Shown: positions 37,913 through 46,901 of the stretch, in pieces
Layout of the letters: each line of letters starts with the position of its first letter
Numbering within the stretch: position 1 is the first letter of the stretch
NCBI RefSeq assembly: GCF_014132155.1
Contig: NZ_BLJQ01000002.1
Location: forward strand, 1 to 64,000
Direction of reading: 5' to 3'
Origin: Gluconobacter sp. Gdi
GTDB lineage: Bacteria > Pseudomonadota > Alphaproteobacteria > Acetobacterales > Acetobacteraceae
DNA: 64,000 bases
Program-made: the position numbers and the translations under genes
Notes under the pieces: model-generated
What the model was told of the DNA's origin: nothing
Database searches by the model: none
What the model saw: the letters and a program-made list of their open reading frames with translations, nothing else

Positions 37913-39427
37913 ATGACAGCCCGTCTTCATTGGACCGGCGTTCGCATGAGAACGCTTCGGGTCACCACCGATCCGGACGACAGCGCCACGCGCTCCGTCA
38001 CCCTTCCGGCCGCCTGGGAGGATGATGCCGCGCAGGCACTGGCCCAGATCACGCAAAATGGTGGCCCCATCCGCCTTTCGACGGAAGCGGCACGCTGGGT
38101 TGACACAATTGATGCGTGTCCGCCTCTCCCCGGGACGCCAGCCAATGCCCCCTCTCCTGCCCGGAGCCTGTCTTATCTTCTGCTGATGCGTCAGCTCGCC
38201 CCCAACATTGCCCTGTGGGAACGTCACCCGGACGAAATTCCAGGTTTTGTTGTGCGACTGTCTGGCTTTGTTCAGGAGGACGGTTTCGCACCAGAGCATT
38301 TCGTGGCCTGCCTGAAGCTGGCCTGCGATTCCCTGCGTCGACTTCACGCAGCAACACGCGTGGAGCGAACAGGTGAGCTGCCGCTCTTTGACATGCCCGC
38401 TGATCCGTCAGAAGAACCCGCAGGCATTATCCTGCTAACGGACCTGGACGCTTGCCTCGCATCCATGGGGCTCGACTATGACAGTGATGCAGGACGAGAG
38501 GCCGCCAGAGCCATTGCAGCACTGGCCACGAGCATCGCACATGCAGGCACAAATCTCTCGCTCCCGACCATTCCAGCCTGCGCATCCCTGCCGGGGCTAC
38601 GCGCTCTCGCGGCAGAGGCCTGCGCGGCCATGGAAGGCCAGCATCTTTCCCCGGTGGAAACGGGATTTTCTGGACCCGGGCCTGTCGACGCACTTCTAGG
38701 TGTTGAATCCTGTGGGTTGGCGCCGGTCTTTTCGCCCCTGCGAAGCGATGGACATCTCCGCGCCTCGACCCTTGCCAGACTGGCTTACAGAGGCCTGACA
38801 CCCGAATCCGCCCTTGCCATGGCTCTTGCTGGTGAAGCTCCCCTTCCTCCGACAAGGCCGGAAGCCCATGCCGCCATGCATAAGGCCATGGAACGCTCCG
38901 TCGATTTCCTTCCGGAGTTGCCAGAACCCGAACTGGCGAATCTGCGTGCCAGACTGGAACGTGGTGCTCGGCGTCAGCTTCCAATGCGTCAAACCGGCTT
39001 CACTCAGCGCACTGCTGTCGGCGGCCACAGTCTCTTCATGCGCACGAGCGAGTTTGAAGACGGCACCCTGGGTGAAGTCAGCATCATCCCGACCCGAGAA
39101 ACGCCAATGGCCCGGGGTTTAATGGATTGTCTCGGGCAGGCTGTCAGCATCGGTCTTCAGTTTGGTGCCCCGCTGGACGCTTTTGTCGAACGATTCGCTT
39201 ATACCCGCTTCGGGCCTGCAGGCACGGTCGAAGGTGATCCGGGCGCTGCCTACGCATCGTCGATGCTCGATTACGCCTTCCGAACACTTTCGGAGGCTTA
39301 TCTCGGTCAGCACATGCCAGACGCACCACAGATCGAACCCAACGCGGAAGATACATCTCCTATGTTGCCGTTCGATCATTCGTCGGGCGATACACCCCGC
39401 GGTCGACGCCTCAGACTGGTGAGTTGA
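37913..39427 (+). CDS. TSCPD-domain protein, orphan relative of the NrdJ C-terminus
   Basis: This 504-residue protein starts at 37913 (a second ATG is at 37946). Residues about 360-470 (TQRTAVGGHSLFMRTSEFED, GTLGEVSIIP, AISIGLQFGAPL-like QAVSIGLQFGAPLDAFVERF, GPAGTVEGDP, SMLDYAFRTLSEAYLG) match the region near the C-terminus of B12-dependent class II ribonucleotide reductase (NrdJ). The catalytic barrel and the terminal CxxC pair are absent. The first 350 residues are Ala-rich and not recognised. The role is unknown; it could bind or regulate a reductase. It lies directly upstream of the F0 ATP synthase operon. Confidence 0.65.
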   Translation: MTARLHWTGVRMRTLRVTTDPDDSATRSVTLPAAWEDDAAQALAQITQNGGPIRLSTEAARWVDTIDACPPLPGTPANAPSPARSLSYLLLMRQLAPNIALWERHPDEIPGFVVRLSGFVQEDGFAPEHFVACLKLACDSLRRLHAATRVERTGELPLFDMPADPSEEPAGIILLTDLDACLASMGLDYDSDAGREAARAIAALATSIAHAGTNLSLPTIPACASLPGLRALAAEACAAMEGQHLSPVETGFSGPGPVDALLGVESCGLAPVFSPLRSDGHLRASTLARLAYRGLTPESALAMALAGEAPLPPTRPEAHAAMHKAMERSVDFLPELPEPELANLRARLERGARRQLPMRQTGFTQRTAVGGHSLFMRTSEFEDGTLGEVSIIPTRETPMARGLMDCLGQAVSIGLQFGAPLDAFVERFAYTRFGPAGTVEGDPGAAYASSMLDYAFRTLSEAYLGQHMPDAPQIEPNAEDTSPMLPFDHSSGDTPRGRRLRLVS

Positions 39428-39495
39428 TGAAAATATGGCGTCTTCCGACGTCTGCGCTGCTGGAATACATTGACAGCCTGCGGACACGTCGGTAG
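39427..39495 (+). CDS. Possible 22-residue micro-ORF
   Basis: An ATG shares its A with the stop of the TSCPD gene (TGATG) and opens 22 codons (MKIWRLPTSALLEYIDSLRT, then RR) to a TAG. The coupling geometry is good but nothing else supports it. Confidence 0.25.
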   Translation: MKIWRLPTSALLEYIDSLRTRR

Positions 39496-39572
39496 CTAGC
39501 GCCTGCGCTGAGAAGGAATCCGGTCATTGTGCCCGGTGGACAGGATGCGCACAGGGTAAGGGATCAGACAGC

Positions 39573-39941
39573 GTGGGACACGCCCCTTCCGACGAGGATG
39601 ACAGCTTTGATGTGCGCCTGAAGCGCGCAAGCAAAAAGCTTGATCCCCACGCGGAAGAGTTTTCCACAAAGTCCTCCGATGGAGATGCGGGTTCTATCGC
39701 ATCTTTCGGGGTTGCGATCCGGGTCGGAACGGAGCTCGTAGCCGGTCTGGCGGTTGGTGTGGCATTAGGCTACGCTCTTGACCGCTGGCTGGGTTACAGG
39801 GTTCTTTTCCTTCTGATTTTTGCCCTGCTAGGTTTTGGTGCCGGCATGATGAATGTCTGGCGGGTTTTGAATGGGCCGGGCATGGTGCCCGAGCTGAAAG
39901 ATGACGGGAGAAGCCAGCGTGGCAGCCGGATCGACGATTGA
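39573..39941 (+). CDS. atpI: AtpZ/AtpI family protein of the F0 operon
   Basis: This 122-residue protein starts at GTG 39573. It has two membrane helices (FGVAIRVGTELVAGLAVGVA and YRVLFLLIFALLGFGAGMMN) after a charged N-terminus. AtpI helps c-ring assembly. It leads the F0 set and overlaps atpB. Confidence 0.88.
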   Translation: MGHAPSDEDDSFDVRLKRASKKLDPHAEEFSTKSSDGDAGSIASFGVAIRVGTELVAGLAVGVALGYALDRWLGYRVLFLLIFALLGFGAGMMNVWRVLNGPGMVPELKDDGRSQRGSRIDD

Positions 39942-40668
39942 CGCGCTCGGACAGTTCGAGCTCCATCCGGTTCTCGGATCTCTGGGCGAAGCTCTGCGGT
40001 TCTCACAGTCTCCACTGTTCATGCTGATCGCCGTTGTGCTGGTGCTCGCATTCCTCTTTATCGGAATGCGCCCAGCCTCCGTCGTTCCTGGCCGTCTTCA
40101 GGCCGCAGCCGAAATTGGTTACGACTTCATTCATGACCTTGCCATCGGCACGATGGGTGAAGAAGGCGCTGCTTTCTTCCCGTTCGTGTTCGCTCTGTTC
40201 TTCTTCATTCTCGCCGGCAATTACCTCGGCCTGCTTCCCTTCTCCTTCACCTATACAAGCCATATCGCAGTGACACTTGCGCTGGCCGTAACGGTGTTCG
40301 TGATCTCGATCCTCGCTTCCCTGCGCTTTCAGGGCCTGGGTTTCTTCAAGCACTTCATGCCAGCTGGCGCCCCTGTGTGGCTGTCGCCGCTGCTCGTGCC
40401 GATCGAGATTCTTTCTTTTCTTTCTCGCCCCGTCAGCCTGTCGATCCGTCTGTTCGCCAATATGGTGGCCGGTCACGTTCTGCTCGAGGTGTTTGCCGGC
40501 TTCACAATCATGCTCGCCGGTCTGGGCTTCTTCGGTCATATCCTGGCCGTTGCCCCGATCGCGATCAACATTGCGCTGACGGCTCTGGAATTGCTGGTGG
40601 GTGTGCTTCAGGCATACGTTTTCGCCATTCTCACCTGCATCTATCTGCGCGAGGCCGTCGCTCACTGA
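39901..40668 (+). CDS. atpB: ATP synthase F0 subunit a
   Basis: This 255-residue polytopic protein has the proton-channel helix LSIRLFANMVAGHVLLE with the essential Arg, and LTALELLVGVLQAYVFAILT near the end. It forms the half-channels against the c-ring. The ATG at 39901 overlaps atpI by 41 bases. A GTG at 39919 has GGGAG 8 bases upstream and is the better-placed start. Confidence 0.96.
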   Translation: MTGEASVAAGSTIDALGQFELHPVLGSLGEALRFSQSPLFMLIAVVLVLAFLFIGMRPASVVPGRLQAAAEIGYDFIHDLAIGTMGEEGAAFFPFVFALFFFILAGNYLGLLPFSFTYTSHIAVTLALAVTVFVISILASLRFQGLGFFKHFMPAGAPVWLSPLLVPIEILSFLSRPVSLSIRLFANMVAGHVLLEVFAGFTIMLAGLGFFGHILAVAPIAINIALTALELLVGVLQAYVFAILTCIYLREAVAH

Positions 40669-40714
40669 GCGCGGTTTTGCACAACCCCTGTATCGACCCT
40701 AAAGGAACCTGACC

Positions 40715-40939
40715 ATGGACGTTCAAGCCGCTCGTGACATCGGCGCCGGTATTGCAGTAATCGCCCTCGCAGGCGTCGGCATCGGCCTCGGCAACATCTT
40801 CTCGACGCTCGTGAGCTCCATCGCTCGCAACCCGGCTTCCCGCCCGCACGTTTTCGGCCTCGGCATGCTCGGCTTCGCGCTGACGGAAGCCGTTGCTCTG
40901 TTCGCGCTGCTGATCGCCTTCCTGATCCTGTTCGCCTGA
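40715..40939 (+). CDS. atpE: ATP synthase F0 subunit c
   Basis: This is a 74-residue hairpin of two helices with the loop ARNPASRP and the proton-binding Glu58 ([12 protein letters not shown]). The residues around Glu58 do not show a sodium-binding pattern. AAAGGAAC precedes the ATG. Confidence 0.97.
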   Translation: MDVQAARDIGAGIAVIALAGVGIGLGNIFSTLVSSIARNPASRPHVFGLGMLGFALTEAVALFALLIAFLILFA

Positions 40940-40947
40940 GGTCGAAC

Positions 40948-41508
40948 ATGCACCGCACGCCACGTCTTTTCCTGTTCGCCGCTCCGCTGGCGGCTGTGCC
41001 GGGCCGAGCTGTGGCTGCGGGCATGCCGCAGCTGAACGTCCATGATCCGCTGCTGATCGGACAGGTCGCCTGGGGAGCCGTCATTTTTGCCGGCTTCTAT
41101 GTCGTCCTTAGCCGTTCCGCTCTGCCGCGGATCGAGCGCGTGCTGTCGAACCGACGCACCCGCATCCAGAATGACCTCGATATTGCCCGCCGTGCGAAAG
41201 CCGAGTCCGACCGCGCAAGCGCCGAACTCCTGAGCACCCGCCATGAAGCGGCCGCACAGGCCCGGGCCAATGTAGAGCGCATCCAGAATGAGGCTCGCCT
41301 CAGCGCTGAAACGCATGCACGGGAAACCGCAAAGCGTCTCGAAGCTGAAGTCGCAAACGCCGAAGCCCGGATTGCCCAGTCCCGCGAGCAGGCTCTTTCC
41401 AGCCTCCCCGCGATTGCCACTGGCACCGCTCAGAACCTGGTTTCCCGTCTGATCGGGGAACAGGATGAACAGACTGTCGCCAGCGCCGTGAAACGCGTCA
41501 GCGCCTAA
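40948..41508 (+). CDS. atpF': ATP synthase F0 subunit b'
   Basis: This 186-residue protein has an N-terminal hydrophobic leader (FLFAAPLAAVPGRAVAAG), a membrane helix (IGQVAWGAVIFAGFYVVLS) and a long charged coiled coil. It is the b' stalk partner found in phototrophs and most Alphaproteobacteria. It starts 8 bases after atpE, with GAGG upstream. Confidence 0.93.
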   Translation: MHRTPRLFLFAAPLAAVPGRAVAAGMPQLNVHDPLLIGQVAWGAVIFAGFYVVLSRSALPRIERVLSNRRTRIQNDLDIARRAKAESDRASAELLSTRHEAAAQARANVERIQNEARLSAETHARETAKRLEAEVANAEARIAQSREQALSSLPAIATGTAQNLVSRLIGEQDEQTVASAVKRVSA

Positions 41509-41518
41509 GGAGACGACG

Positions 41519-42019
41519 ATGTTCCAAGAACCCCGTTTCTGGACTGCTCTGGCATTTGTCCTCTTCTTCGTGATCTTTGGTCGCAAGCTCTGGGCCGTCA
41601 TCACGAGCCATCTTGATGCCCGTGCAGAAGGCGTTCGCCGCGATCTGGACGAGGCAGCCCGTCTCCGGCGTGAGGCAGAGCAGATGCTCGAAGATGCGAC
41701 CCGCGAGCGTGAGAAGACGCTGGCAGAAACGCAGGCCATGATTGCCCGCTCAGAGACGGAAGCTGCTGCTCTGGCAGAACGCGCCCGTCACGAAGCAGAA
41801 GCAGCGGCCGGCCGTTACGAGAAGATGGCGCACGACCGGATTGAAGCCGCAGAGCGCGCTGCAATCCGTGAAGTTCAAGAGCGCGCAACAGCCATTGCCA
41901 TCTCGGCAGCTCGCGATGTTGTGGCCTCCCGTCTTTCCGAAAGCCCGGACGTTGCTGCTAAGCTGATTGAGCAGAGCATTCAGAACCTTCCGGAAGCGCT
42001 GCGCCGTTCTGCGGCCTGA
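41519..42019 (+). CDS. atpF: ATP synthase F0 subunit b
   Basis: This 166-residue protein has one N-terminal helix (FWTALAFVLFFVIFG) followed by an Ala/Glu/Arg-rich coiled coil. It is the second peripheral stalk chain. AAGGAG lies 7 bases before the ATG. F1 genes are not in this window, as expected for split alphaproteobacterial operons. Confidence 0.95.
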   Translation: MFQEPRFWTALAFVLFFVIFGRKLWAVITSHLDARAEGVRRDLDEAARLRREAEQMLEDATREREKTLAETQAMIARSETEAAALAERARHEAEAAAGRYEKMAHDRIEAAERAAIREVQERATAIAISAARDVVASRLSESPDVAAKLIEQSIQNLPEALRRSAA

Positions 42020-42023
42020 GCTT

Positions 42024-42776
42024 ATGACATCCGTCCGCCCATCCCCGACACCCGTGACTCTCTCCATTGTCATGGCTGTCCTGAATGAGGCGGACAATAT
42101 TCTTCCTGTCTGTCAGGAGCTCGCAGGAGTTCTTGGTCGACTCCCTGAAAATACTGAAATCCTTGCCATTGATGATGGCAGCACGGATGCAACCGTCGAG
42201 AAGCTTCTTGAAGCACGACGTCAGTATCTTCCAAGCCTCAGAATCATCAGTCACCCACGTCGTCTTGGAAAGTCCGCAGCTCTAAGAACTGGAGCGACGG
42301 CGGCCTACGGCGAATGGATGGCAACCATAGACGGCGATGGCCAGGACGACCCTTCCTCCATCATCCGTATGCTCGAACTGGCGCGTAACACCAACTCTAA
42401 GCCACCCTTGGTGGTAGGAGTTCGTCGTAAGCGAAATGACCGTCTTTCACGACGCATTGCCACAAAGCTGGCCAACGGCTTACGCCGCCGCCTCCTAAAT
42501 GATGGTTGCCCGGACACCGGGGCGCCTCTCAAGCTTTTCTCTCGCGAGATGTTCCTGCGTATTCCGCAGTTTGAGGGTGTACATCGCTTTCTACCGGCCC
42601 TCCTTGGACACTATGGCGCCCCGCTGATCTGCCATGAAGTTCAGCACCGTGCTCGTCTGCACGGCTCATCAAAATATACCAACTTCAATCGGGCTCTTGT
42701 TGGCATCCGTGATCTTCTGGGTGTCATGTGGCTACAAAACCGAACCCACCTGCCCGATCGTCTGACCGAACACTGA
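42024..42776 (+). CDS. GT2 polyprenyl-phosphate sugar transferase-like (ArnC/Dpm1 type)
   Basis: This 250-residue GT2 protein starts MTSVRPSPTP 4 bases after atpF. It has LSIVMAVLNEADN, LAIDDGSTDAT, GKSAALRTGATAA and DGDGQDDPSS, the acid motifs of dolichyl/undecaprenyl-phosphate sugar synthases. It ends without the two membrane helices of true ArnC. The GT39 gene downstream could use its lipid-linked product. Together they may modify lipid A or another surface glycan. The short gap to atpF suggests partial read-through from the ATP synthase operon. Confidence 0.85.
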   Translation: MTSVRPSPTPVTLSIVMAVLNEADNILPVCQELAGVLGRLPENTEILAIDDGSTDATVEKLLEARRQYLPSLRIISHPRRLGKSAALRTGATAAYGEWMATIDGDGQDDPSSIIRMLELARNTNSKPPLVVGVRRKRNDRLSRRIATKLANGLRRRLLNDGCPDTGAPLKLFSREMFLRIPQFEGVHRFLPALLGHYGAPLICHEVQHRARLHGSSKYTNFNRALVGIRDLLGVMWLQNRTHLPDRLTEH

Positions 42777-42852
42777 TCCATCCTTTAACGAGGATGGCCT
42801 TTCAGACACTTTCCGGCCACCATTCTCTGATGGACCGGAACGGAGCCTCTGC

Positions 42853-44505
42853 ATGAAACTGACATTCCGGCATTATGCCCTCCTCGGGCTAGTGGCCTTT
42901 CTGCTTGCCTTGCCGGGACGCATGACATTGCCCCCGCTGGATCGTGACGAACCACGTTATATGGAAGCGTCAGAGCAGATGCTCACGTCCGGAAATTTCG
43001 TAGACGTCCGCTTTCAAGACCAGCCACGCTATTTGCAGCCGGCTGGCATCTACTGGCTTGAAGCCTCTTCTGCAAAAATTGCGGAAGAACTCTTTGGCTC
43101 AGACGTCCTTCGCAAAACCTGGCCCTATCGCATTCCAAGCCTCATAGCCGCCGCCCTTATCATCCCCCTGACAGCCTGGATGGGAAGCGCACTTTTTGGA
43201 GCCGTTACCGGTCTGATGGCTGCGGGCCTCCTGATGGTTTCGACGCTCTTTGTCGCCGAAAGCCATATGGCGACAATCGATACAGTCCTACTCCTGGATA
43301 TCCTGTGCTTTGAAGCAATGCTTCTGAAGGCATTTCTCGATCGTCAGAAGAACAGTCCGACATCTGTTTGGGTTGCGTGCGGTTACTGGCTAGCGTTAGG
43401 CGTCGGCCTAATGCTCAAGGGCCCTGTTGTTCTCATTCCAGGCTTTTGTACCCCACTGGCCCTATGGGCTGTCGAACGTGATCGAGAGTGGTGGTCCAGA
43501 CTGCGTCCGCGCTGGGGTTGGCTGCTCATGCTTGCCGTAGTGGTTCCTTGGTGTGTCGCGATTGATGTTGTCAGTCATGGGGACTTCTTTTCACGCGCCA
43601 TCGGCCGTAACTTTCTGGGGAAAGTGGCGCATGGACAGGAAGCTCACGGTCTACCACCAGGGTTCCATCTTATTGTTTTTGCGCTGGCATTCTGGCCTGG
43701 ATCTTTTTTTGCTGCTTTGGCAATTCCGTCAGTCTGGAAAAATCGCAAACTGCCTCAGGTCCGGTTTTTGCTGAGCTGGATTATCCCGCACTGGCTGGTC
43801 TTTGAACTAATCGCCACGAAGCTTCCGCATTACGTGCTCCCAACATATCCGGCCATTGCAATCCTGACTGCTGCGGCTCTAACGATCTGGGGTCGTCCAG
43901 CTCTTTCCAAATGGAGCAAAATCGCCCTCGGACTTTACGGCGTTATATGGGGGATAGTCGGCTTGGCGTTCTGCTTCGCTGGCACGGTCGTGCTGTATAA
44001 AATGGAGCACATGTTTTCGATCCGTGAAGGCCTGGCTCTCTGTGGAGCACTGCCTCTCATGGGAGGAGGAATTCTTCTCCTGATGCGCAATCATCGGCAG
44101 CAGGCTGCATTCTGCGCGATGGGAGCCGCTGTCATTGCACAAGCCGGCCTCTTCCTGGCTGTCATCCCAAACCTTCAAACCATTCGACTGGCTCCACGAG
44201 TGGCGGCACTTTTTGAAGACGTAAAACCATGTGCTCAGACTGTACTCGTCTCGACGTCCTATTCCGAGCCAAGCCTTGTTTTCCTCGTAGGTGAACACAC
44301 GCAGTTGATCGGCCCGGCAGCAGCAGCAGCTTACCTCCAACAGAACCCTCGCTGCACCCTTGCTCTCGTAGACCGCAAGGACGAAAAGATTTTCCGTGAT
44401 GCCCTTAACCGGACGGACCTCAGCGTCGTGGAATATGGACGTATCCAAGGCCTGAACTACTCAAATGGCCATCATCTTGACCTGGGCCTGTTCGCCCCGG
44501 ACTAA
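42853..44505 (+). CDS. GT39 membrane glycosyltransferase (ArnT-like)
   Basis: This 550-residue protein has about 12 hydrophobic segments. The first periplasmic loop contains LDRDEPRYMEASEQMLTSGN with the conserved Asp-Glu, then QDQPRYLQPAGIYWLEA. ArnT-type enzymes move a sugar from undecaprenyl phosphate to lipid A or proteins on the outer face of the inner membrane. CGGAG precedes the ATG. It forms a pair with the GT2 gene 76 bases upstream. The sugar could be 4-amino-arabinose or another; no arnA/arnB are present here. Confidence 0.85.
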   Translation: MKLTFRHYALLGLVAFLLALPGRMTLPPLDRDEPRYMEASEQMLTSGNFVDVRFQDQPRYLQPAGIYWLEASSAKIAEELFGSDVLRKTWPYRIPSLIAAALIIPLTAWMGSALFGAVTGLMAAGLLMVSTLFVAESHMATIDTVLLLDILCFEAMLLKAFLDRQKNSPTSVWVACGYWLALGVGLMLKGPVVLIPGFCTPLALWAVERDREWWSRLRPRWGWLLMLAVVVPWCVAIDVVSHGDFFSRAIGRNFLGKVAHGQEAHGLPPGFHLIVFALAFWPGSFFAALAIPSVWKNRKLPQVRFLLSWIIPHWLVFELIATKLPHYVLPTYPAIAILTAAALTIWGRPALSKWSKIALGLYGVIWGIVGLAFCFAGTVVLYKMEHMFSIREGLALCGALPLMGGGILLLMRNHRQQAAFCAMGAAVIAQAGLFLAVIPNLQTIRLAPRVAALFEDVKPCAQTVLVSTSYSEPSLVFLVGEHTQLIGPAAAAAYLQQNPRCTLALVDRKDEKIFRDALNRTDLSVVEYGRIQGLNYSNGHHLDLGLFAPD

Positions 44506-44522
44506 ATTCCTGGAAATTGCCA

Positions 44523-44598
44523 TGGTGGAGCTGAGGGGAATCGAACCCCTGACCTCCTCATTGCGAACGAGGCGCTCTCCCAACTGAGCTACAGCCCC
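44523..44598 (-). tRNA. tRNA-Ala (anticodon CGC)
   Basis: On the minus strand GGGGCTG pairs with CAGCTCC (one G-U). The D-arm is GCTC/GAGC. The anticodon stem CCTCG/TGAGG holds loop TTCGCAA, so the anticodon is CGC. The T-arm is AGGGG TTCGATT CCCCT, and CCA is encoded. Confidence 0.96.
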
Positions 44599-44741
44599 AT
44601 GGCACTTTTGATAGTTCCCATCAGCCCGGTTTCTGTCAAGCAATCCAGATGAGGTTGTCCTGTCTCGCCGAGGCAGATACAAAACCTGTTCCTGGCTGGC
44701 CGCTTACCCGGTCTTCCGCGTTTTCCGACGAGGTTTTCAGC

Positions 44742-45047
44742 ATGCTTGCCCTGCACGCCATTATCCTGATGATCATTCAGGCATTCGTATGGGCTCTTCT
44801 GGCTTACTGTATCCTGTCCATGCTGCTGGGCTTTGGCGTGCTGGATATTCGTAACCGGTTTTTCTACTCGCTCTTCAACACCCTCGCGCGCGTCGTCGAG
44901 CCTATTCTGGCCCCTATTCGAAATATCCTTCCCAGCACAGGCGGCATGGATTTCGCGCCGATGGTCCTGCTACTGGCAATCCAGTTTCTGGTCTATCCCC
45001 TCGTCAACCGGGTATTCGCCATGCTGATTTACCACCCGGCTTTCTGA
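44742..45047 (+). CDS. YggT family membrane protein
   Basis: This 101-residue protein begins MLALHAIILMIIQAFVWALL. Two membrane helices flank RVVEPILAPIRNILPSTGGMDFAPM, the YggT signature. The family is linked to osmotic tolerance and division/membrane organisation in other organisms. The ATG at 44742 was chosen because the earlier frame contains no hydrophobic start. Confidence 0.88.
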   Translation: MLALHAIILMIIQAFVWALLAYCILSMLLGFGVLDIRNRFFYSLFNTLARVVEPILAPIRNILPSTGGMDFAPMVLLLAIQFLVYPLVNRVFAMLIYHPAF

Positions 45048-45050
45048 GAC

Positions 45051-45263
45051 TTACCTTACTGCGCGCCACACTTCTTCCAGCGCATCAGCCAGATCATTGT
45101 GTGGTTCGCTCCACAGGCCTGAATGCGCCGGTGGTTGCATCCAGGCGCGCCACCTTTTTCCAGCCTCACGTTCAATACGAACAGACCAGTCTTCAGGCAA
45201 GCGGCTCAGCACCCGCTCCATACGAACCTGACTGGTCAGTGGCTTGGCGTAATTATGCCCCAT
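45051..45263 (-). CDS. Small hypothetical protein
   Basis: This 70-residue protein, MGHNYAKPLTSQVRMERVLS onward, is basic and Trp-rich (DWSVRIEREAGKRWRAWMQP). No family is recognised. GGAG lies 6 bases before the ATG at 45263. It converges with yggT, 3 bases apart. It is likely a lineage-specific gene. Confidence 0.6.
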   Translation of the reverse strand: MGHNYAKPLTSQVRMERVLSRLPEDWSVRIEREAGKRWRAWMQPPAHSGLWSEPHNDLADALEEVWRAVR

Positions 45264-45361
45264 GGTGGAGCTCCTTTCACAACGTGAACTCCTGAGCTGC
45301 AATATCCGGAAATGAGTTACGGCTACTTTTAAGAGCCGGGAAGCCGGAGAGCTTTACCCTG

Positions 45362-46825
45362 TCAGGCTGTGCCACCTACCGTCAGGCCAGACAACTTCAA
45401 CGTCGGTTGCCCCACTCCGACAGGAACGCCCTGACCAGCTTTGCCGCATGTCCCAATTCCTGGATCAAGCGCCACATCTGACCCGATCATCGAAATCTGG
45501 TTCATGGCATCTGCACCATTTCCAATGAGCGTCGCCCCCTTCACCGGGCGCGTCACTTTTCCATCTTCAATCAAATAAGCTTCAGACGCGGCAAAAACGA
45601 ACTTCCCGGACGTAATATCAACCTGACCACCGCCAAAGTTGACGGCATACAGTCCACGCTTTGTAGAGCGGATCATCTCGTCGGTCGTCGCTGTTCCTTC
45701 AAGCATCACCGTATTTGTCATACGTGGCATAGGAGCATGAGCGTAAGATTCCCGACGGCCATTTCCCGTAGAAGACACACCCATCAGACGGGCATTCAGG
45801 CGATCCTGCAAATAGCCCGTCAGAATACCGTCTTCGATCAGAACAGTCCGTCCTGTTGGAGTCCCTTCATCGTCGATGCTCAAAGATCCCCGACGCTCCG
45901 GCAGTGTGCCATCATCAATAACCGTCACCCCAGGAGCAGCCACCCGCTTCCCAACCATGCCGGTGAAGGAGGATGTTCCCTTCCGGTTGAAGTCCCCCTC
46001 CAGACCATGGCCAACAGCTTCATGAAGCAGAATACCTGGCCATCCTGGCCCAAGCACCACATCCATTTCTCCTGCAGGTGCCGGCGCTGCATCGAGGTTC
46101 AGCAGAGCCTGCCTCAGAGCTTCATCAACTGCTGCTTTCCATGTTGCGCCATCCAGAAGACGATCCAGTTCATACCGTCCTCCCTGTCCATGACTGCCAC
46201 TCTCGCGACGACCGTCCTTTTCAACCACGACCGATACATTCAGACGGACCAGCGGACGAAGATCCGCAACGCGATCTCCAGCATCCGAACGCCGCATAAT
46301 CTGCACGGCCTGCCACTCGGAACTCAGACTGGCACTGACCTGAACAACGCGGGTATCTACACCACGGGCATAGGCGTCAATTTCGCCCAGAACCGCCGCA
46401 CGCGCTGCAAAGTCCGTTCCTTCCAGCGGTCGGGAATCAGAATAGAGACGCTGATTGGTTGATCGCGGGCCCGGCGCCATCACGCCACTTCGTCCCTGTC
46501 GCACGGCACCGACCGTGCTAACCGCACGTGCCAGAGCGTCTTCACTCATTTCATCAGAATGGGCGAAAGCCGTTTCCGTTCCCAAGACTGCGCGCAGACC
46601 GAAGCCTGAAGAGGTTGTGAAACTCGCTGATCGGATTGTTCCATCATCCAGCGAGATCCCCTCATTTTCGCGGTATTCGAGAAACAGTTCTCCATCATCT
46701 ACCCCTGCCAATCCCTGTGCAACCAGTGCTTCGGCACCCTCCCGCGTCAGCCGGGAACCGGGGCGGTCAAAAAACAGGGCATCAGTTGTGGCAAGGGCTC
46801 CCAGCGCATCTGCGGCAATGGACAT
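45362..46825 (-). CDS. tldD: Metalloprotease TldD
   Basis: This 487-residue protein starts MSIAADALGAL. The zinc motif HEAVGH (in LLHEAVGHGLEGD) and the family segments FSTKGTSSFTG-like NRKGTSSFTGMVG, SNTVMLEG-like RMTNTVMLEG and a C-terminal GTCGKAGQGVPVGVGQPTLK are intact. TldD with TldE (PmbA) trims peptides, such as microcin precursors and antitoxins. The partner is not in the window. The frame continues upstream to 46969, without similarity. Confidence 0.94.
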   Translation of the reverse strand: MSIAADALGALATTDALFFDRPGSRLTREGAEALVAQGLAGVDDGELFLEYRENEGISLDDGTIRSASFTTSSGFGLRAVLGTETAFAHSDEMSEDALARAVSTVGAVRQGRSGVMAPGPRSTNQRLYSDSRPLEGTDFAARAAVLGEIDAYARGVDTRVVQVSASLSSEWQAVQIMRRSDAGDRVADLRPLVRLNVSVVVEKDGRRESGSHGQGGRYELDRLLDGATWKAAVDEALRQALLNLDAAPAPAGEMDVVLGPGWPGILLHEAVGHGLEGDFNRKGTSSFTGMVGKRVAAPGVTVIDDGTLPERRGSLSIDDEGTPTGRTVLIEDGILTGYLQDRLNARLMGVSSTGNGRRESYAHAPMPRMTNTVMLEGTATTDEMIRSTKRGLYAVNFGGGQVDITSGKFVFAASEAYLIEDGKVTRPVKGATLIGNGADAMNQISMIGSDVALDPGIGTCGKAGQGVPVGVGQPTLKLSGLTVGGTA

Positions 46826-46901
46826 CGGGGTAATCTCCTGGCTGAGAGGATGGTGAAGAACTAGAAATGGGTCATAGCACGCGAATTGAAAGAGGCCGCC
46901 T

